A stretch of 11,369 nucleotides of DNA from Deltaproteobacteria bacterium (GCA_015492355.1 WGFF01000221.1:1-11369); one strand, 5' to 3'; shown: positions 1 to 6,460, counted from the first letter of the stretch. Notes: a model not told the origin generated them from the letters alone. Numbers and translations: made by a program.

Positions 1-72
1 ACATACGCATCTGCCACAGAGCCCCTCCATATTCCGTCTCCAGAGGAATACAGGCTGGTTAAGAGGAGTTCC

Positions 73-483
73 ATGGATTTTAAGGAGATAAAGGGGGTAT
101 TCGACAGGATAATCTCTGCTGCGAAGAAGGGAGACCTCAATGCTATAGTGGATAATTTCTCTGACAGGTATCTCAACTCAGGACGTGACAAGAGGGATGT
201 AAGGAAGCAGTGGAAGCAGATAATGGAGAATTTTACCGATCTCGAACTCCACCACCCCATATATCACATAGAAAAGGCGGGCAGATTTGCCAAGATGAAG
301 TGTGAGGGTGTTCTCCTTGGCAAGCCCACTAAGCACTTCCCTGGAGAGGTGAGTGGAGAGGCTGTGGTGATAGATTCGTGGAAGTTCTCTGTACACTATC
401 TCATAAAAGAGGACGGCAGATGGAAGATACTCGGAGACCAGATACCGTATGATACCGGCAGGACCTTCCATCCCCTTTTCTGA
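73..483 (+). CDS. NTF2-like (SnoaL/DUF4440-type) small protein
   Basis: The 136-residue product looks like one cone-shaped NTF2-like domain. A first amphipathic helix (about residues 4-28, with the AAKKGDLNAIVDNFSDRYL pattern of this superfamily) is followed by alternating strands, ending in a YLIKEDGRWKILGDQ strand pair typical of SnoaL/DUF4440 proteins. The family is diverse, covering small-molecule binding, cyclase-like enzymes and accessory subunits, so no reaction can be assigned. I chose the ATG because GAGGAG sits 4 bases upstream. However, the same frame stays open to the left edge of the window and reads plausibly (PSPEEYRLVKR just before the ATG). The true protein may therefore start earlier and could carry a secretion signal outside the window. 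It lies 14 bases before the first ferredoxin gene, so it is probably co-transcribed with the redox genes. Fold assignment is fairly sure; function is unknown. Confidence 0.72.
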   Translation: MDFKEIKGVFDRIISAAKKGDLNAIVDNFSDRYLNSGRDKRDVRKQWKQIMENFTDLELHHPIYHIEKAGRFAKMKCEGVLLGKPTKHFPGEVSGEAVVIDSWKFSVHYLIKEDGRWKILGDQIPYDTGRTFHPLF

Positions 484-497
484 GAGGATGAGGGACC

Positions 498-1121
498 ATG
501 ATATTCGATAGTATAAACAGGAGGATATTCCTTAAGGGTTCGCTCCTTTTCGGTGTTTTTGGCTTCTTCGGTGGATTCATCGGGAGGCTCAAAAAAAGGG
601 CACACGCCTATCTGAGGCCCCCGGGGGCGATAGAGGAGGAGAGGTTTGTCAGGAGATGTATAAGGTGTTTTATATGCGGGGAGATATGTCCCAACAAGGC
701 AATAAAGTTTGCGGGTATTGATGGTGGTATTATAAACCTTGCCACCCCATATATACAGCCCAGGGAACAGGGCTGTATACTGTGTATGAAGTGTACTGGT
801 GCCTGCCCCACAGGTGCCCTTGAGAGGATAGAGGATGATATGGACGAGATAGTGGACAAGGTGAGGATGGGCAGGGCAGTGGTGGACAAGAGTATATGCT
901 TTTCCTACAACAACAGGGTATGTGGTTTCTGCTACGAGGCTTGTCCACTGCCGGATATAGCACTCAAGCTCGATGTATTTGCAAGACCAGTTGTAACGGA
1001 CAGATGTGTTGGATGTGGACTCTGTGAAAGGATATGCATACAGGTACCCCAGGCAATAAGGGTCATAGCAAGGGGAGATGAATCGAGAAGACGGATATAC
1101 GAACAATACAAGGGTTCGTAG
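498..1121 (+). CDS. NapG/MauM-like four-cluster 4Fe-4S ferredoxin with Tat-like signal
   Basis: The 207-residue protein starts with a twin-arginine-like signal: NRRIFLKG at residues 7-14, then a hydrophobic stretch at about 15-29 and basic residues RLKKR. It is therefore probably carried folded across the membrane, or held in it, and works on the outer face. After a RPPGAIEEE motif come four cysteine clusters, each able to hold one 4Fe-4S centre: C54/C57/C60/C64, C93/C96/C99/C103, C134/C142/C145/C149 and C170/C173/C176/C180. This is the pattern of NapG and MauM, which pass electrons between a NapH-type quinol-linked membrane protein and a periplasmic partner. The next gene, 12 bases away, is NapH-like, which fits. 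No nitrate reductase or methylamine dehydrogenase gene is in the window, so the physiological partner is unknown. I avoid the symbol napG because the family is widely reused. Confidence 0.87.
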   Translation: MIFDSINRRIFLKGSLLFGVFGFFGGFIGRLKKRAHAYLRPPGAIEEERFVRRCIRCFICGEICPNKAIKFAGIDGGIINLATPYIQPREQGCILCMKCTGACPTGALERIEDDMDEIVDKVRMGRAVVDKSICFSYNNRVCGFCYEACPLPDIALKLDVFARPVVTDRCVGCGLCERICIQVPQAIRVIARGDESRRRIYEQYKGS

Positions 1122-1133
1122 ACTCAGACAGCC

Positions 1134-2060
1134 ATGCTTAAGACCATACGCAGGACCGTACAGATATTATTCCTTATCCTTATAGTTGCACTACCTGTTG
1201 CAGGCAACTATGGTGCACTCCTTTCTGGCAAAGGACAGAGAGATTTTTACGACGTTGCAAGGGACGACTCTGGCACTATCCTTGCCGGTCTTTACCATCT
1301 CATTCACAGGATAGTCGATCCACCGTTCAATCCACAGGAGACAGTGCCAAAGATAGACCAGTTCAAGGGGGCTCTTTATTCCATCACAATACTTGGGTTC
1401 AACATCACAGACCATCTCTCAGCCCTTATTGCCACTGTAACATCAGGGGTTGTCTACACACCCCTGCTTCTGGCGCTGATTATACCGCTTGTATTCAATA
1501 TCCTTCTTGGCAGGGCATTCTGTGGATGGATATGTCCAATGGGGCTTATACTCGAAGGAGTGGCTTATATAAGGTGGGCTCTTAATAGATTCTTCAATCT
1601 CTTACTGCCTGATATACGTCTGAATTCGGTCTACAGATACTATCTCCTCGGAGGGGGATTCCTTTCAGCCCTCTTTGGTGTACCGGTGTTGATATTCCTT
1701 CTTCCCTATGGGCTTGTAAGTAGAGAGATATACAACTACATCTTCTACATGGCTTTTGGATTCGGTGGAGTGATTATAGTAGGGATAATCCTCTTCGACC
1801 TTGTCTCTGATAGGGGATGGTGCAGGTACCTCTGTCCTGCAGGGGCGTTCTTCTCCCTCTTAAGTCCCCTCAGGATAGTAAGGATCAGGAGAGACAAGAA
1901 GGGCTGTCCAGATGACTGTACGGTCTGTACCGAGAACTGCACCATGGGGCTTGAACCACACAGGGACCGTATAGGCATGGGATGCGATAACTGTGGAAAC
2001 TGTATAACGAGTTGTCCAGCAGGTACCATAAAATACAGGATTGGTGTGGGCAGGGCATGA
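1134..2060 (+). CDS. NapH/MauN-like membrane 4Fe-4S protein
   Basis: The 308-residue protein has a hydrophobic N-terminal anchor (about 8-24), an exported loop, and further membrane spans near 108-126, 170-190 and 204-222. Two CxxxCP motifs characteristic of the NapH/NosR/CcoG group sit beside the membrane: C130-C134P (FCGWICP) and C230-C234P (CRYLCP). The C-terminal domain is a ferredoxin-like pair, C258/C262/C265/C269 and C284/C287/C290/C294P. Family members oxidise or reduce quinol at the membrane and hand electrons to a NapG-type ferredoxin, here encoded directly upstream. The ATG at 1134 has no convincing Shine-Dalgarno, so translation may depend on coupling to the preceding gene, whose stop is 12 bases away. 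The stop overlaps the start of the next gene (ATGA). The family call is firm; the electron donor and acceptor are inferred. Confidence 0.87.
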   Translation: MLKTIRRTVQILFLILIVALPVAGNYGALLSGKGQRDFYDVARDDSGTILAGLYHLIHRIVDPPFNPQETVPKIDQFKGALYSITILGFNITDHLSALIATVTSGVVYTPLLLALIIPLVFNILLGRAFCGWICPMGLILEGVAYIRWALNRFFNLLLPDIRLNSVYRYYLLGGGFLSALFGVPVLIFLLPYGLVSREIYNYIFYMAFGFGGVIIVGIILFDLVSDRGWCRYLCPAGAFFSLLSPLRIVRIRRDKKGCPDDCTVCTENCTMGLEPHRDRIGMGCDNCGNCITSCPAGTIKYRIGVGRA

Positions 2061-2638
2061 AAGGGTATGGGTGGATAAAAGGGGTCTTACTGTTACTTGG
2101 GGTCTTTCTCCTTGTGGGTCAGGCGGGTATATCATTCGGTGCACACGATACCATGATAAACCCGCTGGCAGGTGCAGGTGGTGCCTATCCACAGAATCCA
2201 TCCGAGGAGTATCAGGTATCCGTGGACAGATACCTCTTGAACTTCTCTGCCTTTCAGTACATGGAACAGGGAGGCAACTGGTGGGTCAAGGCAGTGGTTA
2301 CAGTGAAGGATAAGACCAATGGAGAGCCCTACAAGGGACCACTCAGGGTGGTGGTGTTAAAGAAATCCCTGTTAGAGGAAAAGGAGGTCTTTGAACGACC
2401 CTTTGATGCACCTTTTGAGAATCGTTACATAACCTATGCATCCTTCAACAGGGAAGGGAGATTTGTTGTAAGGGTCTTCTTTGACGATGACAGGACCGCA
2501 GAGTTCTCGCTCACCGTGGGAAGTCCAGGTGGGAGCCTTATGCTCATAGGTACATTGACATTTGTGCTACTCACGGTGGTGTTTCTGGTCTACAGAAAGA
2601 AGACAAGGAAGAAGACAATAGAGGTGCCTGCGGGGTGA
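2057..2638 (+). CDS. Single-pass membrane protein with extracytoplasmic beta domain (YtkA/FixH-like)
   Basis: The frame is open further upstream, but I chose the ATG that overlaps the preceding stop in ATGA. It gives a clean signal peptide: basic MKGYGWIKG, a hydrophobic core at about 10-24, and an AxxxxFGAH cleavage-like region. The 193-residue product then has an exported domain (about 50-155) predicted to be beta-rich. It contains WWVKAVVTVKDKTNGEPYKG and GRFVVRVFFDDDRTAEF, which resemble immunoglobulin-like YtkA or FixH domains. A transmembrane segment (about 161-178) and a short, very basic tail (RKKTRKK) put the C-terminus in the cytoplasm. No cysteine and no CxxC or metal-binding motif was found, so it is unlikely to be a redox carrier itself. 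Its place between two NapG/NapH pairs suggests a structural or assembly subunit of the same complex. The domain match is by pattern only; the topology is more certain than the family. Confidence 0.75.
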   Translation: MKGYGWIKGVLLLLGVFLLVGQAGISFGAHDTMINPLAGAGGAYPQNPSEEYQVSVDRYLLNFSAFQYMEQGGNWWVKAVVTVKDKTNGEPYKGPLRVVVLKKSLLEEKEVFERPFDAPFENRYITYASFNREGRFVVRVFFDDDRTAEFSLTVGSPGGSLMLIGTLTFVLLTVVFLVYRKKTRKKTIEVPAG

Positions 2639-2640
2639 GG
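2634..2640 (+). promoter_or_regulatory. Shine-Dalgarno deciding the ATG start at 2649
   Basis: GGTGAGG lies 8 bases before the ATG at 2649 and only 2 bases before an in-frame TTG at 2643. The spacing favours the ATG, which shortens the second ferredoxin by two residues relative to the TTG start. The site overlaps the stop codon of the preceding gene, so the two genes are probably translationally coupled. Confidence 0.55.
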
Positions 2641-2648
2641 TCTTGACC

Positions 2649-3218
2649 ATGGACGAACTCATCGACAGGAAGGAGTTTTTGAGAAAGGGGCTCAAAAGCC
2701 TTGTAAAGCCCCTGGCACGGCTCGTGGAGGAGAAGCTCGAGGATTTCAAAACGAATCTTCTGAGACCACCCGGTGCCATAGATGAGATATCCTTTGTTGC
2801 TGTGTGTACCAAGTGTGACCTGTGCAGGGAGGCGTGTCCCCACGGTGCCATAAAGATGGCTGGTGCAGGATACGGTATAGGTGCGGGTACACCCTACATA
2901 GACCCAAAGGATGCACCATGCAAGCTGTGCGAGGATATGCCATGTATAAAGGTGTGCGAGCCAGGTGCCCTCAGGGAGGTAAAAAGAGAGGATGTAAGGA
3001 TAGGTGTGGTGGAGATAAAAAAAGAGAGCTGTCTTGCCTGGCGTGGTATGATGTGTGATGTGTGCCTTACAGAATGTCCATTCCCCGGCACTGCCATAAG
3101 GATGGATGGTCTGTCAAGACCCTCCATCGACAAAAACAGGTGCACCGGATGTGGTATATGTGTCAACGTGTGTGTTGCAAGACCATCTGCTGTTGAGATA
3201 AAGCCGGTTGAACGTTGA
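2649..3218 (+). CDS. Second NapG-like four-cluster ferredoxin, no clear export signal
   Basis: The 189-residue protein is a paralogue of the ferredoxin at 498. It shares the order of parts (LRPPGAIDE, then four cysteine clusters, GTPYIDP between clusters 1 and 2) but is clearly divergent. Clusters are C53/C56/C59/C63, C91/C94/C99/C103, C128/C136/C139/C143 and C165/C168/C171/C175. The second cluster has CxxCx4CxxxC spacing instead of CxxCxxCxxxC in the first ferredoxin. The N-terminus has DRKEFLRKG, a degenerate echo of a Tat motif, but it is followed by a charged amphipathic helix (LKSLVKPLARLVEEKLEDF) with no hydrophobic core. It is therefore probably cytoplasmic and may lie along the membrane. 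The following gene encodes a NapH-like protein whose likely start lies just after this stop, so the two are a natural pair. The partner enzymes are not identifiable. Confidence 0.85.
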   Translation: MDELIDRKEFLRKGLKSLVKPLARLVEEKLEDFKTNLLRPPGAIDEISFVAVCTKCDLCREACPHGAIKMAGAGYGIGAGTPYIDPKDAPCKLCEDMPCIKVCEPGALREVKREDVRIGVVEIKKESCLAWRGMMCDVCLTECPFPGTAIRMDGLSRPSIDKNRCTGCGICVNVCVARPSAVEIKPVER

Positions 3219-3222
3219 AGTA

Positions 3223-4701
3223 ATGATGATGCATTCTGTCCATAACCTTTATCCAGGTCTGCCAGTGGTGCTCGCTTTCGTGGTGGTACTCGCCTCTGTA
3301 GTTGCCTTTACGCTGAGGCAGAGGGGCTCTACAGGTCGTCTGGATATACTGAAGGTGCCGTTTATTTTAAGGCTTTTTAAGAGGAGGGAGGTACAGTTTT
3401 TACTGCAGTTGCCCTTTGTGGTGGTCTTCTTTCTTGCCATAGTAACAGGACTGTGGGGGATACAGGTGGCAGGGGCGAATCTCTCCACGGTGGTGGTATG
3501 GACGGTATGGTGGACAGGCATAGTGGTTGTGACACTATTTCTGGGCAAGATATGGTGCTGTGTGTGTCCATGGGCTGCTGTTGGTGAGTGGGTGCAGAGG
3601 CTTTCGTTCTGGGGAAAGAAGGACGATACCTTCAGCCTCGATATGAAATGGCCAGTTGTGTTGAGGAATCTCTATCCTGCAGTGGTGCTCTTTATTACTA
3701 TTACATGGGCTGAGTTCCAGTTCGGGCTTGTATCCAGCCCGAAGGGTACTGCCAACCTTGCTATCATAGTTCTGTTCTTTACGGTGCTCGTCTTCCTCCT
3801 CTACGAGAGGAGGAGTTTCTGCAGATACCTGTGTCCTGTAGGGGGTATGCTCGGGCTATATTCGATGGCATCATCGATAGAACTGAGGGCAAGGGATAGA
3901 AGGATATGCAGGGAGTGCGAAACCAAGGACTGTATAAACGGTAACGAATACGGGTACGGATGCCCTGTATTCGAGTACCCTGAGAGTATGGATGTAAATA
4001 CCTACTGTGTCCTGTGCACCGAATGCATAAAGACATGCCCCAGGGACAACATAGCCTTTGGATTGAGGCACTTTGCAGGGGAACTCCTCGGTGGCATAAA
4101 GCCGAGGCTCGATGAGGGTGTATTCTCTGTGGTCATACTCGGTGTGGTGATATTCCATAGTTTCACCATGATAGACCTGTGGTTTACATGGCTCGGGTAC
4201 ATGACATCCCTTACAGGGCTCTCCCCACAGGGTGTCGCAACACTGAGCCTCGGGGCTACCATTGCCATGACAGGGGGTGTGTATCTATTTTTCTGTTATA
4301 TTGTAAAGGGTCTGCTCGGCATATCTATAAGGGATGTATTTGCATCCTATTCCTATTCGCTTATTCCAATTGCCCTTTTCTACCACCTCGCCCATAATGT
4401 GATGCATCTTTTGATGGAGGGGGCTGGTTTTTTCTCTGTGATAAAAGACCCCTTTGGCTGGAATGCGAAACAAGCCATGACCATGAAGACAGGTATGTAT
4501 CTCTCCCATGCACAGGTTGAATACATCCAGATGTTTCTCGTTATCGTGGGCGTGTGGCTCGGGTTGAGGGTTGCGGCACGGGTCTCAAGTGGATTCAACC
4601 ACGGGTTGAGGGGGTTTTTGCCACATGCAGTAATGACCTGTATCATCACATTCGTATACGGGTGGATACTTACCCAGCCAATGATGATGCGTATGGGTTA
4701 A
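3223..4701 (+). CDS. Large NapH-like polytopic 4Fe-4S membrane protein with extra C-terminal domain
   Basis: I start at the first of three consecutive ATGs (3223, 3226, 3229). An upstream TTG at 3208 overlaps the previous gene and has no better ribosome site. The 492-residue product has spans near 13-30, 59-78, 88-107, 148-165 and 178-193. It has a CxxCP variant (WCCVCPW, residues 111-117), CRYLCP at 200-205, and two ferredoxin-like clusters: C229/C232/C237/C247 and C262/C265/C268/C272. This much is a NapH/NosR-type quinol-linked electron-transfer core. Unlike a standard NapH of about 300 residues, it continues with about 200 residues and several more spans (near 300-320, 340-365, 376-397, 434-450 and 466-485). 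That region contains FYHLAHNVMHLL (386-397) and other histidines in or near the membrane, which could bind haem or quinone. The iron-sulfur core is firm; the role of the C-terminal half is unknown. Confidence 0.83.
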   Translation: MMMHSVHNLYPGLPVVLAFVVVLASVVAFTLRQRGSTGRLDILKVPFILRLFKRREVQFLLQLPFVVVFFLAIVTGLWGIQVAGANLSTVVVWTVWWTGIVVVTLFLGKIWCCVCPWAAVGEWVQRLSFWGKKDDTFSLDMKWPVVLRNLYPAVVLFITITWAEFQFGLVSSPKGTANLAIIVLFFTVLVFLLYERRSFCRYLCPVGGMLGLYSMASSIELRARDRRICRECETKDCINGNEYGYGCPVFEYPESMDVNTYCVLCTECIKTCPRDNIAFGLRHFAGELLGGIKPRLDEGVFSVVILGVVIFHSFTMIDLWFTWLGYMTSLTGLSPQGVATLSLGATIAMTGGVYLFFCYIVKGLLGISIRDVFASYSYSLIPIALFYHLAHNVMHLLMEGAGFFSVIKDPFGWNAKQAMTMKTGMYLSHAQVEYIQMFLVIVGVWLGLRVAARVSSGFNHGLRGFLPHAVMTCIITFVYGWILTQPMMMRMG

Positions 4702-4708
4702 AATAAAA

Positions 4709-4717
4709 GGGAGGTGG
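4709..4717 (+). promoter_or_regulatory. Strong Shine-Dalgarno for the acidic repeat protein
   Basis: GGGAGGTGG ends 6 bases before the ATG at 4724. It is the best ribosome-binding site in the left half of the window, which supports the acidic repeat frame as a real, well-translated gene and fixes its start. Confidence 0.6.
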
Positions 4718-4723
4718 TATCGA

Positions 4724-5302
4724 ATGGAGGAGAAGGAATTGAAGGAAGAGACCATGGAAGATAGAACAGATAGTTCCGTAGACAAGAATACATCTTCCTC
4801 CGAAGGGACGAAGGGAGAAGACCCCTTATCCAGAGAGGAGGTTGTGCCAGAGAGAGATATCTCGGAGAGAGATATCTCGGAGGGAGATATCTTGGAGGGA
4901 GATATCTTGGAGGGAGACACCACGGAGGGAGATATCCCTGAGGGAGACATCCCGGAGGGAGACATCCCGGAGGAAGGTCTCCACGGAGAAGATGTGCCTG
5001 AAGGAGAGACTACAGAGGTGCTCGCAGATGAGGAGGTATCAGAAGAAGAGGACGAAGAGACACCAGAGGAGAGGGAGGAGAAGATAAGGGTCCTTGAGGA
5101 GGCAAGGCGTCAGTACGAGGAGATAAAGGAGGAGGATTATCATCCCACGTACAAGCGTCTCATCGGTCTCGTACCTCCTGCAGGTATGTTCAAGGAGAAG
5201 GACGGTGTTGTGATGGGGAAGTGCGAGGGATGTGGAAAGGAAGTACCAGAGAGCGAGCTATCGGATAACGGAAACTTTCTTGCCTGCAAGGATTGTATCT
5301 GA
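4724..5302 (+). CDS. Acidic repeat protein with C-terminal zinc-ribbon-like motif
   Basis: The 192-residue product is not one I recognise. Residues 1-120 are extremely rich in Glu and Asp, with Ser and Thr, and look disordered. Within them, residues 43-82 are eight pentapeptides of the form E-[RG]-D-[IT]-x, followed by three degraded copies up to about 97. These are not the A(D/N)Lxx pentapeptides of beta-helix proteins. A charged helix follows (about 115-138, EEREEKIRVLEEARRQYEE). A compact C-terminal region (139-192) begins YHPTYKRLIGLVPPAG and ends with C167-x2-C170 and C188-x2-C191, a spacing that suits one zinc ion. No signal peptide or membrane span is present, so it is cytoplasmic. It lies 22 bases after the NapH-like gene with a strong ribosome site, so it is probably the last gene of the redox operon. 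It could be a scaffold or a metal- or protein-binding accessory. Confidence 0.78.
   Translation: MEEKELKEETMEDRTDSSVDKNTSSSEGTKGEDPLSREEVVPERDISERDISEGDILEGDILEGDTTEGDIPEGDIPEGDIPEEGLHGEDVPEGETTEVLADEEVSEEEDEETPEEREEKIRVLEEARRQYEEIKEEDYHPTYKRLIGLVPPAGMFKEKDGVVMGKCEGCGKEVPESELSDNGNFLACKDCI
4850..4969 (+). repeat. Eight tandem 15-bp coding repeats
   Basis: Eight exact-length 15-bp units start at 4850, 4865, 4880, 4895, 4910, 4925, 4940 and 4955, with consensus GAGGGAGATATCNNG. Three decayed units continue to about 5014. The period is five codons, so copy number can change without breaking the frame. The first units contain the palindrome GAGATATCTC, and GATATC recurs in five units. There are no spacers, so it is not a CRISPR array. 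Confidence 0.9.
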
Positions 5303-5418
5303 TAGGGGGATTCACCCTTAAGAAAGGGGGTAGAGGGGAGAGTCTTTGTGGTCTGATGTGGGGAAGCCCCGCCCACAGGGCGGGGCTTCCCCAAAAAAGG
5401 TCTCCCCATAGATAAACA
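5303..5418. other. Non-coding boundary between the redox and Bat operons
   Basis: This 116-base stretch has no supportable gene. Its first part is purine-rich on the + strand, with a short CCCTT-AAGA-AAGGG stem near 5316-5329. Its second part holds the long hairpin listed separately. I see no convincing -35/-10 pair for the MoxR gene, although a promoter here is expected if the right half is transcribed on its own. Confidence 0.5.
5359..5393. other. Perfect 16-bp GC-rich hairpin, possible terminator
   Basis: The arms TGGGGAAGCCCCGCCC (5359-5374) and GGGCGGGGCTTCCCCA (5378-5393) are exact reverse complements around a 3-base loop, ACA. It sits between the last gene of the redox block and the MoxR start, where a transcript end would be expected. 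No T-run follows the stem on either strand; on the + strand it is followed by As. It therefore does not match a standard intrinsic terminator. It could be a U-tract-free terminator, an RNA-stabilising or processing hairpin, or a dispersed palindromic repeat. Confidence 0.6.
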
Positions 5419-6456
5419 ATGCCGTATAGTGATGCACTTATAAACAGGGCTGTAAGGGAAGAGGCTTCCTTTTTTGAGAGGATAAAAAAGGAGGTCTCAA
5501 AGGTCATAGTCGGACAGGACCTCATGGTGGACCGGCTCCTTGTATCCCTCCTCTCCAACGAGCATATCCTCATAGAGGGGGCACCAGGTCTTGCCAAGAC
5601 CCTTACTGTCAAGACCCTTGCAGATGTGATGGATCTTGAGTTCAGGAGGATACAGTTCACACCAGACCTCCTGCCATCGGACCTTATAGGTACCATAATC
5701 TACGACCACAGAAAGGGCGAGTTCATACCGAAGAAGGGTCCAATATTCGGCAACATCATTCTCGCCGATGAGATAAACAGGGCACCTGCAAAGGTTCAAT
5801 CCGCACTCCTCCAGGCGATGCAGGAACGACAGGTAACACTGGGAGACAATACCTATGTTCTCGACAATCCCTTCCTTGTCCTTGCGACACAGAATCCCAT
5901 AGAACTGGAGGGTACATACCAACTGCCAGAGGCTCAGCTCGACAGATTCATGCTGAAGGTCAATATCACCTATCCGAGCAGGGCAGAGGAATACCGTATA
6001 ATGGAAAGGATGTCGCCCATATCCGCAGAATATAACCCATTTCGCAGGTACACAGAGGAGGAGATTGTGGAGGAGATACCAGGTATAACGGTGGAGAGGG
6101 TGGTGAGCTCGGATGAGATACTCAAGGCAAGGGCTGTAGTGGATACAGTGTATGTGGATGATGCAATAAAGGATTATATAATCGACCTTGTCCGTGCAAC
6201 AAGGCAACCAGAGGTGTTTGGATTCAAGGGGATGATAGAGTACGGTGCATCACCAAGGGCAGGCATATTCCTCAACAAGGCTGTCAAGGCACATGCCTTC
6301 CTTGCTGGCAGGGGGTATGTGATACCAGAGGATGTGGTCGAACTGGCACCTGATATACTGAGACACAGGATAATACTCAGCTTCGAGGCAGAGGCTAAGA
6401 ACATCACATCCGATGAGGTCATATCAGAACTCCTGAGGAAGGTGAGGATACCGTAG
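5419..6456 (+). CDS. MoxR-family AAA+ ATPase
   Basis: The 345-residue product carries the MoxR set of ATPase motifs: Walker A GAPGLAKT (54-61), Walker B ILADEIN with D117 and E118, sensor 1 ATQNP (156-160), the DRFML arginine-finger region (175-179), and a sensor 2 region GASPRAG (277-282) in the C-terminal lid. Length and order match the family throughout. MoxR ATPases are proposed to act as chaperones that mature or activate partner complexes through vWA-domain proteins, and this gene opens exactly such a cluster. The ATG at 5419 is the first possible start, since an in-frame TAA sits at 5413-5415. No Shine-Dalgarno is visible at normal distance, so initiation may be weak, leaderless or helped by another signal. 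The family call is firm; the client of this particular ATPase is unknown. Confidence 0.95.
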   Translation: MPYSDALINRAVREEASFFERIKKEVSKVIVGQDLMVDRLLVSLLSNEHILIEGAPGLAKTLTVKTLADVMDLEFRRIQFTPDLLPSDLIGTIIYDHRKGEFIPKKGPIFGNIILADEINRAPAKVQSALLQAMQERQVTLGDNTYVLDNPFLVLATQNPIELEGTYQLPEAQLDRFMLKVNITYPSRAEEYRIMERMSPISAEYNPFRRYTEEEIVEEIPGITVERVVSSDEILKARAVVDTVYVDDAIKDYIIDLVRATRQPEVFGFKGMIEYGASPRAGIFLNKAVKAHAFLAGRGYVIPEDVVELAPDILRHRIILSFEAEAKNITSDEVISELLRKVRIP

Positions 6457-6460
6457 AGAT

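Noticed and set aside
396..1106. Long open frame on the - strand (236 codons) opposite the first ferredoxin.
   Set aside because: It lies wholly across two well-supported + strand genes, has no family resemblance, and its composition reflects the complement of the cysteine- and glutamate-rich coding strand.
498..2060. First pair considered as true periplasmic nitrate reductase napG and napH.
   Set aside because: No napA, napB, napC or napD gene is present, and the NapG/NapH families are shared by several unrelated pathways, so only a family-level name is justified.
4843..4970. Acidic repeat considered a pentapeptide-repeat beta-helix protein.
   Set aside because: The unit E-G-D-I-x lacks the central Leu/Phe and the A(D/N)Lxx pattern of that fold, and the composition suggests disorder.
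4850..5014. Tandem repeat considered as a CRISPR array or iteron origin.
   Set aside because: There are no spacers, the units are only 15 bp, and they are in frame within a coding region.
4842..5087. Alternative frames through the repeat, including an 81-codon + strand frame and a 126-codon - strand frame.
   Set aside because: A 15-bp period keeps every frame open together. Only the frame starting at 4724 has a strong ribosome site and runs into a sensible C-terminal domain.
5359..5393. Hairpin considered as a standard intrinsic terminator or as an insertion-sequence end.
   Set aside because: No T-run follows it on either strand, and no transposase gene, target duplication or second end was seen.
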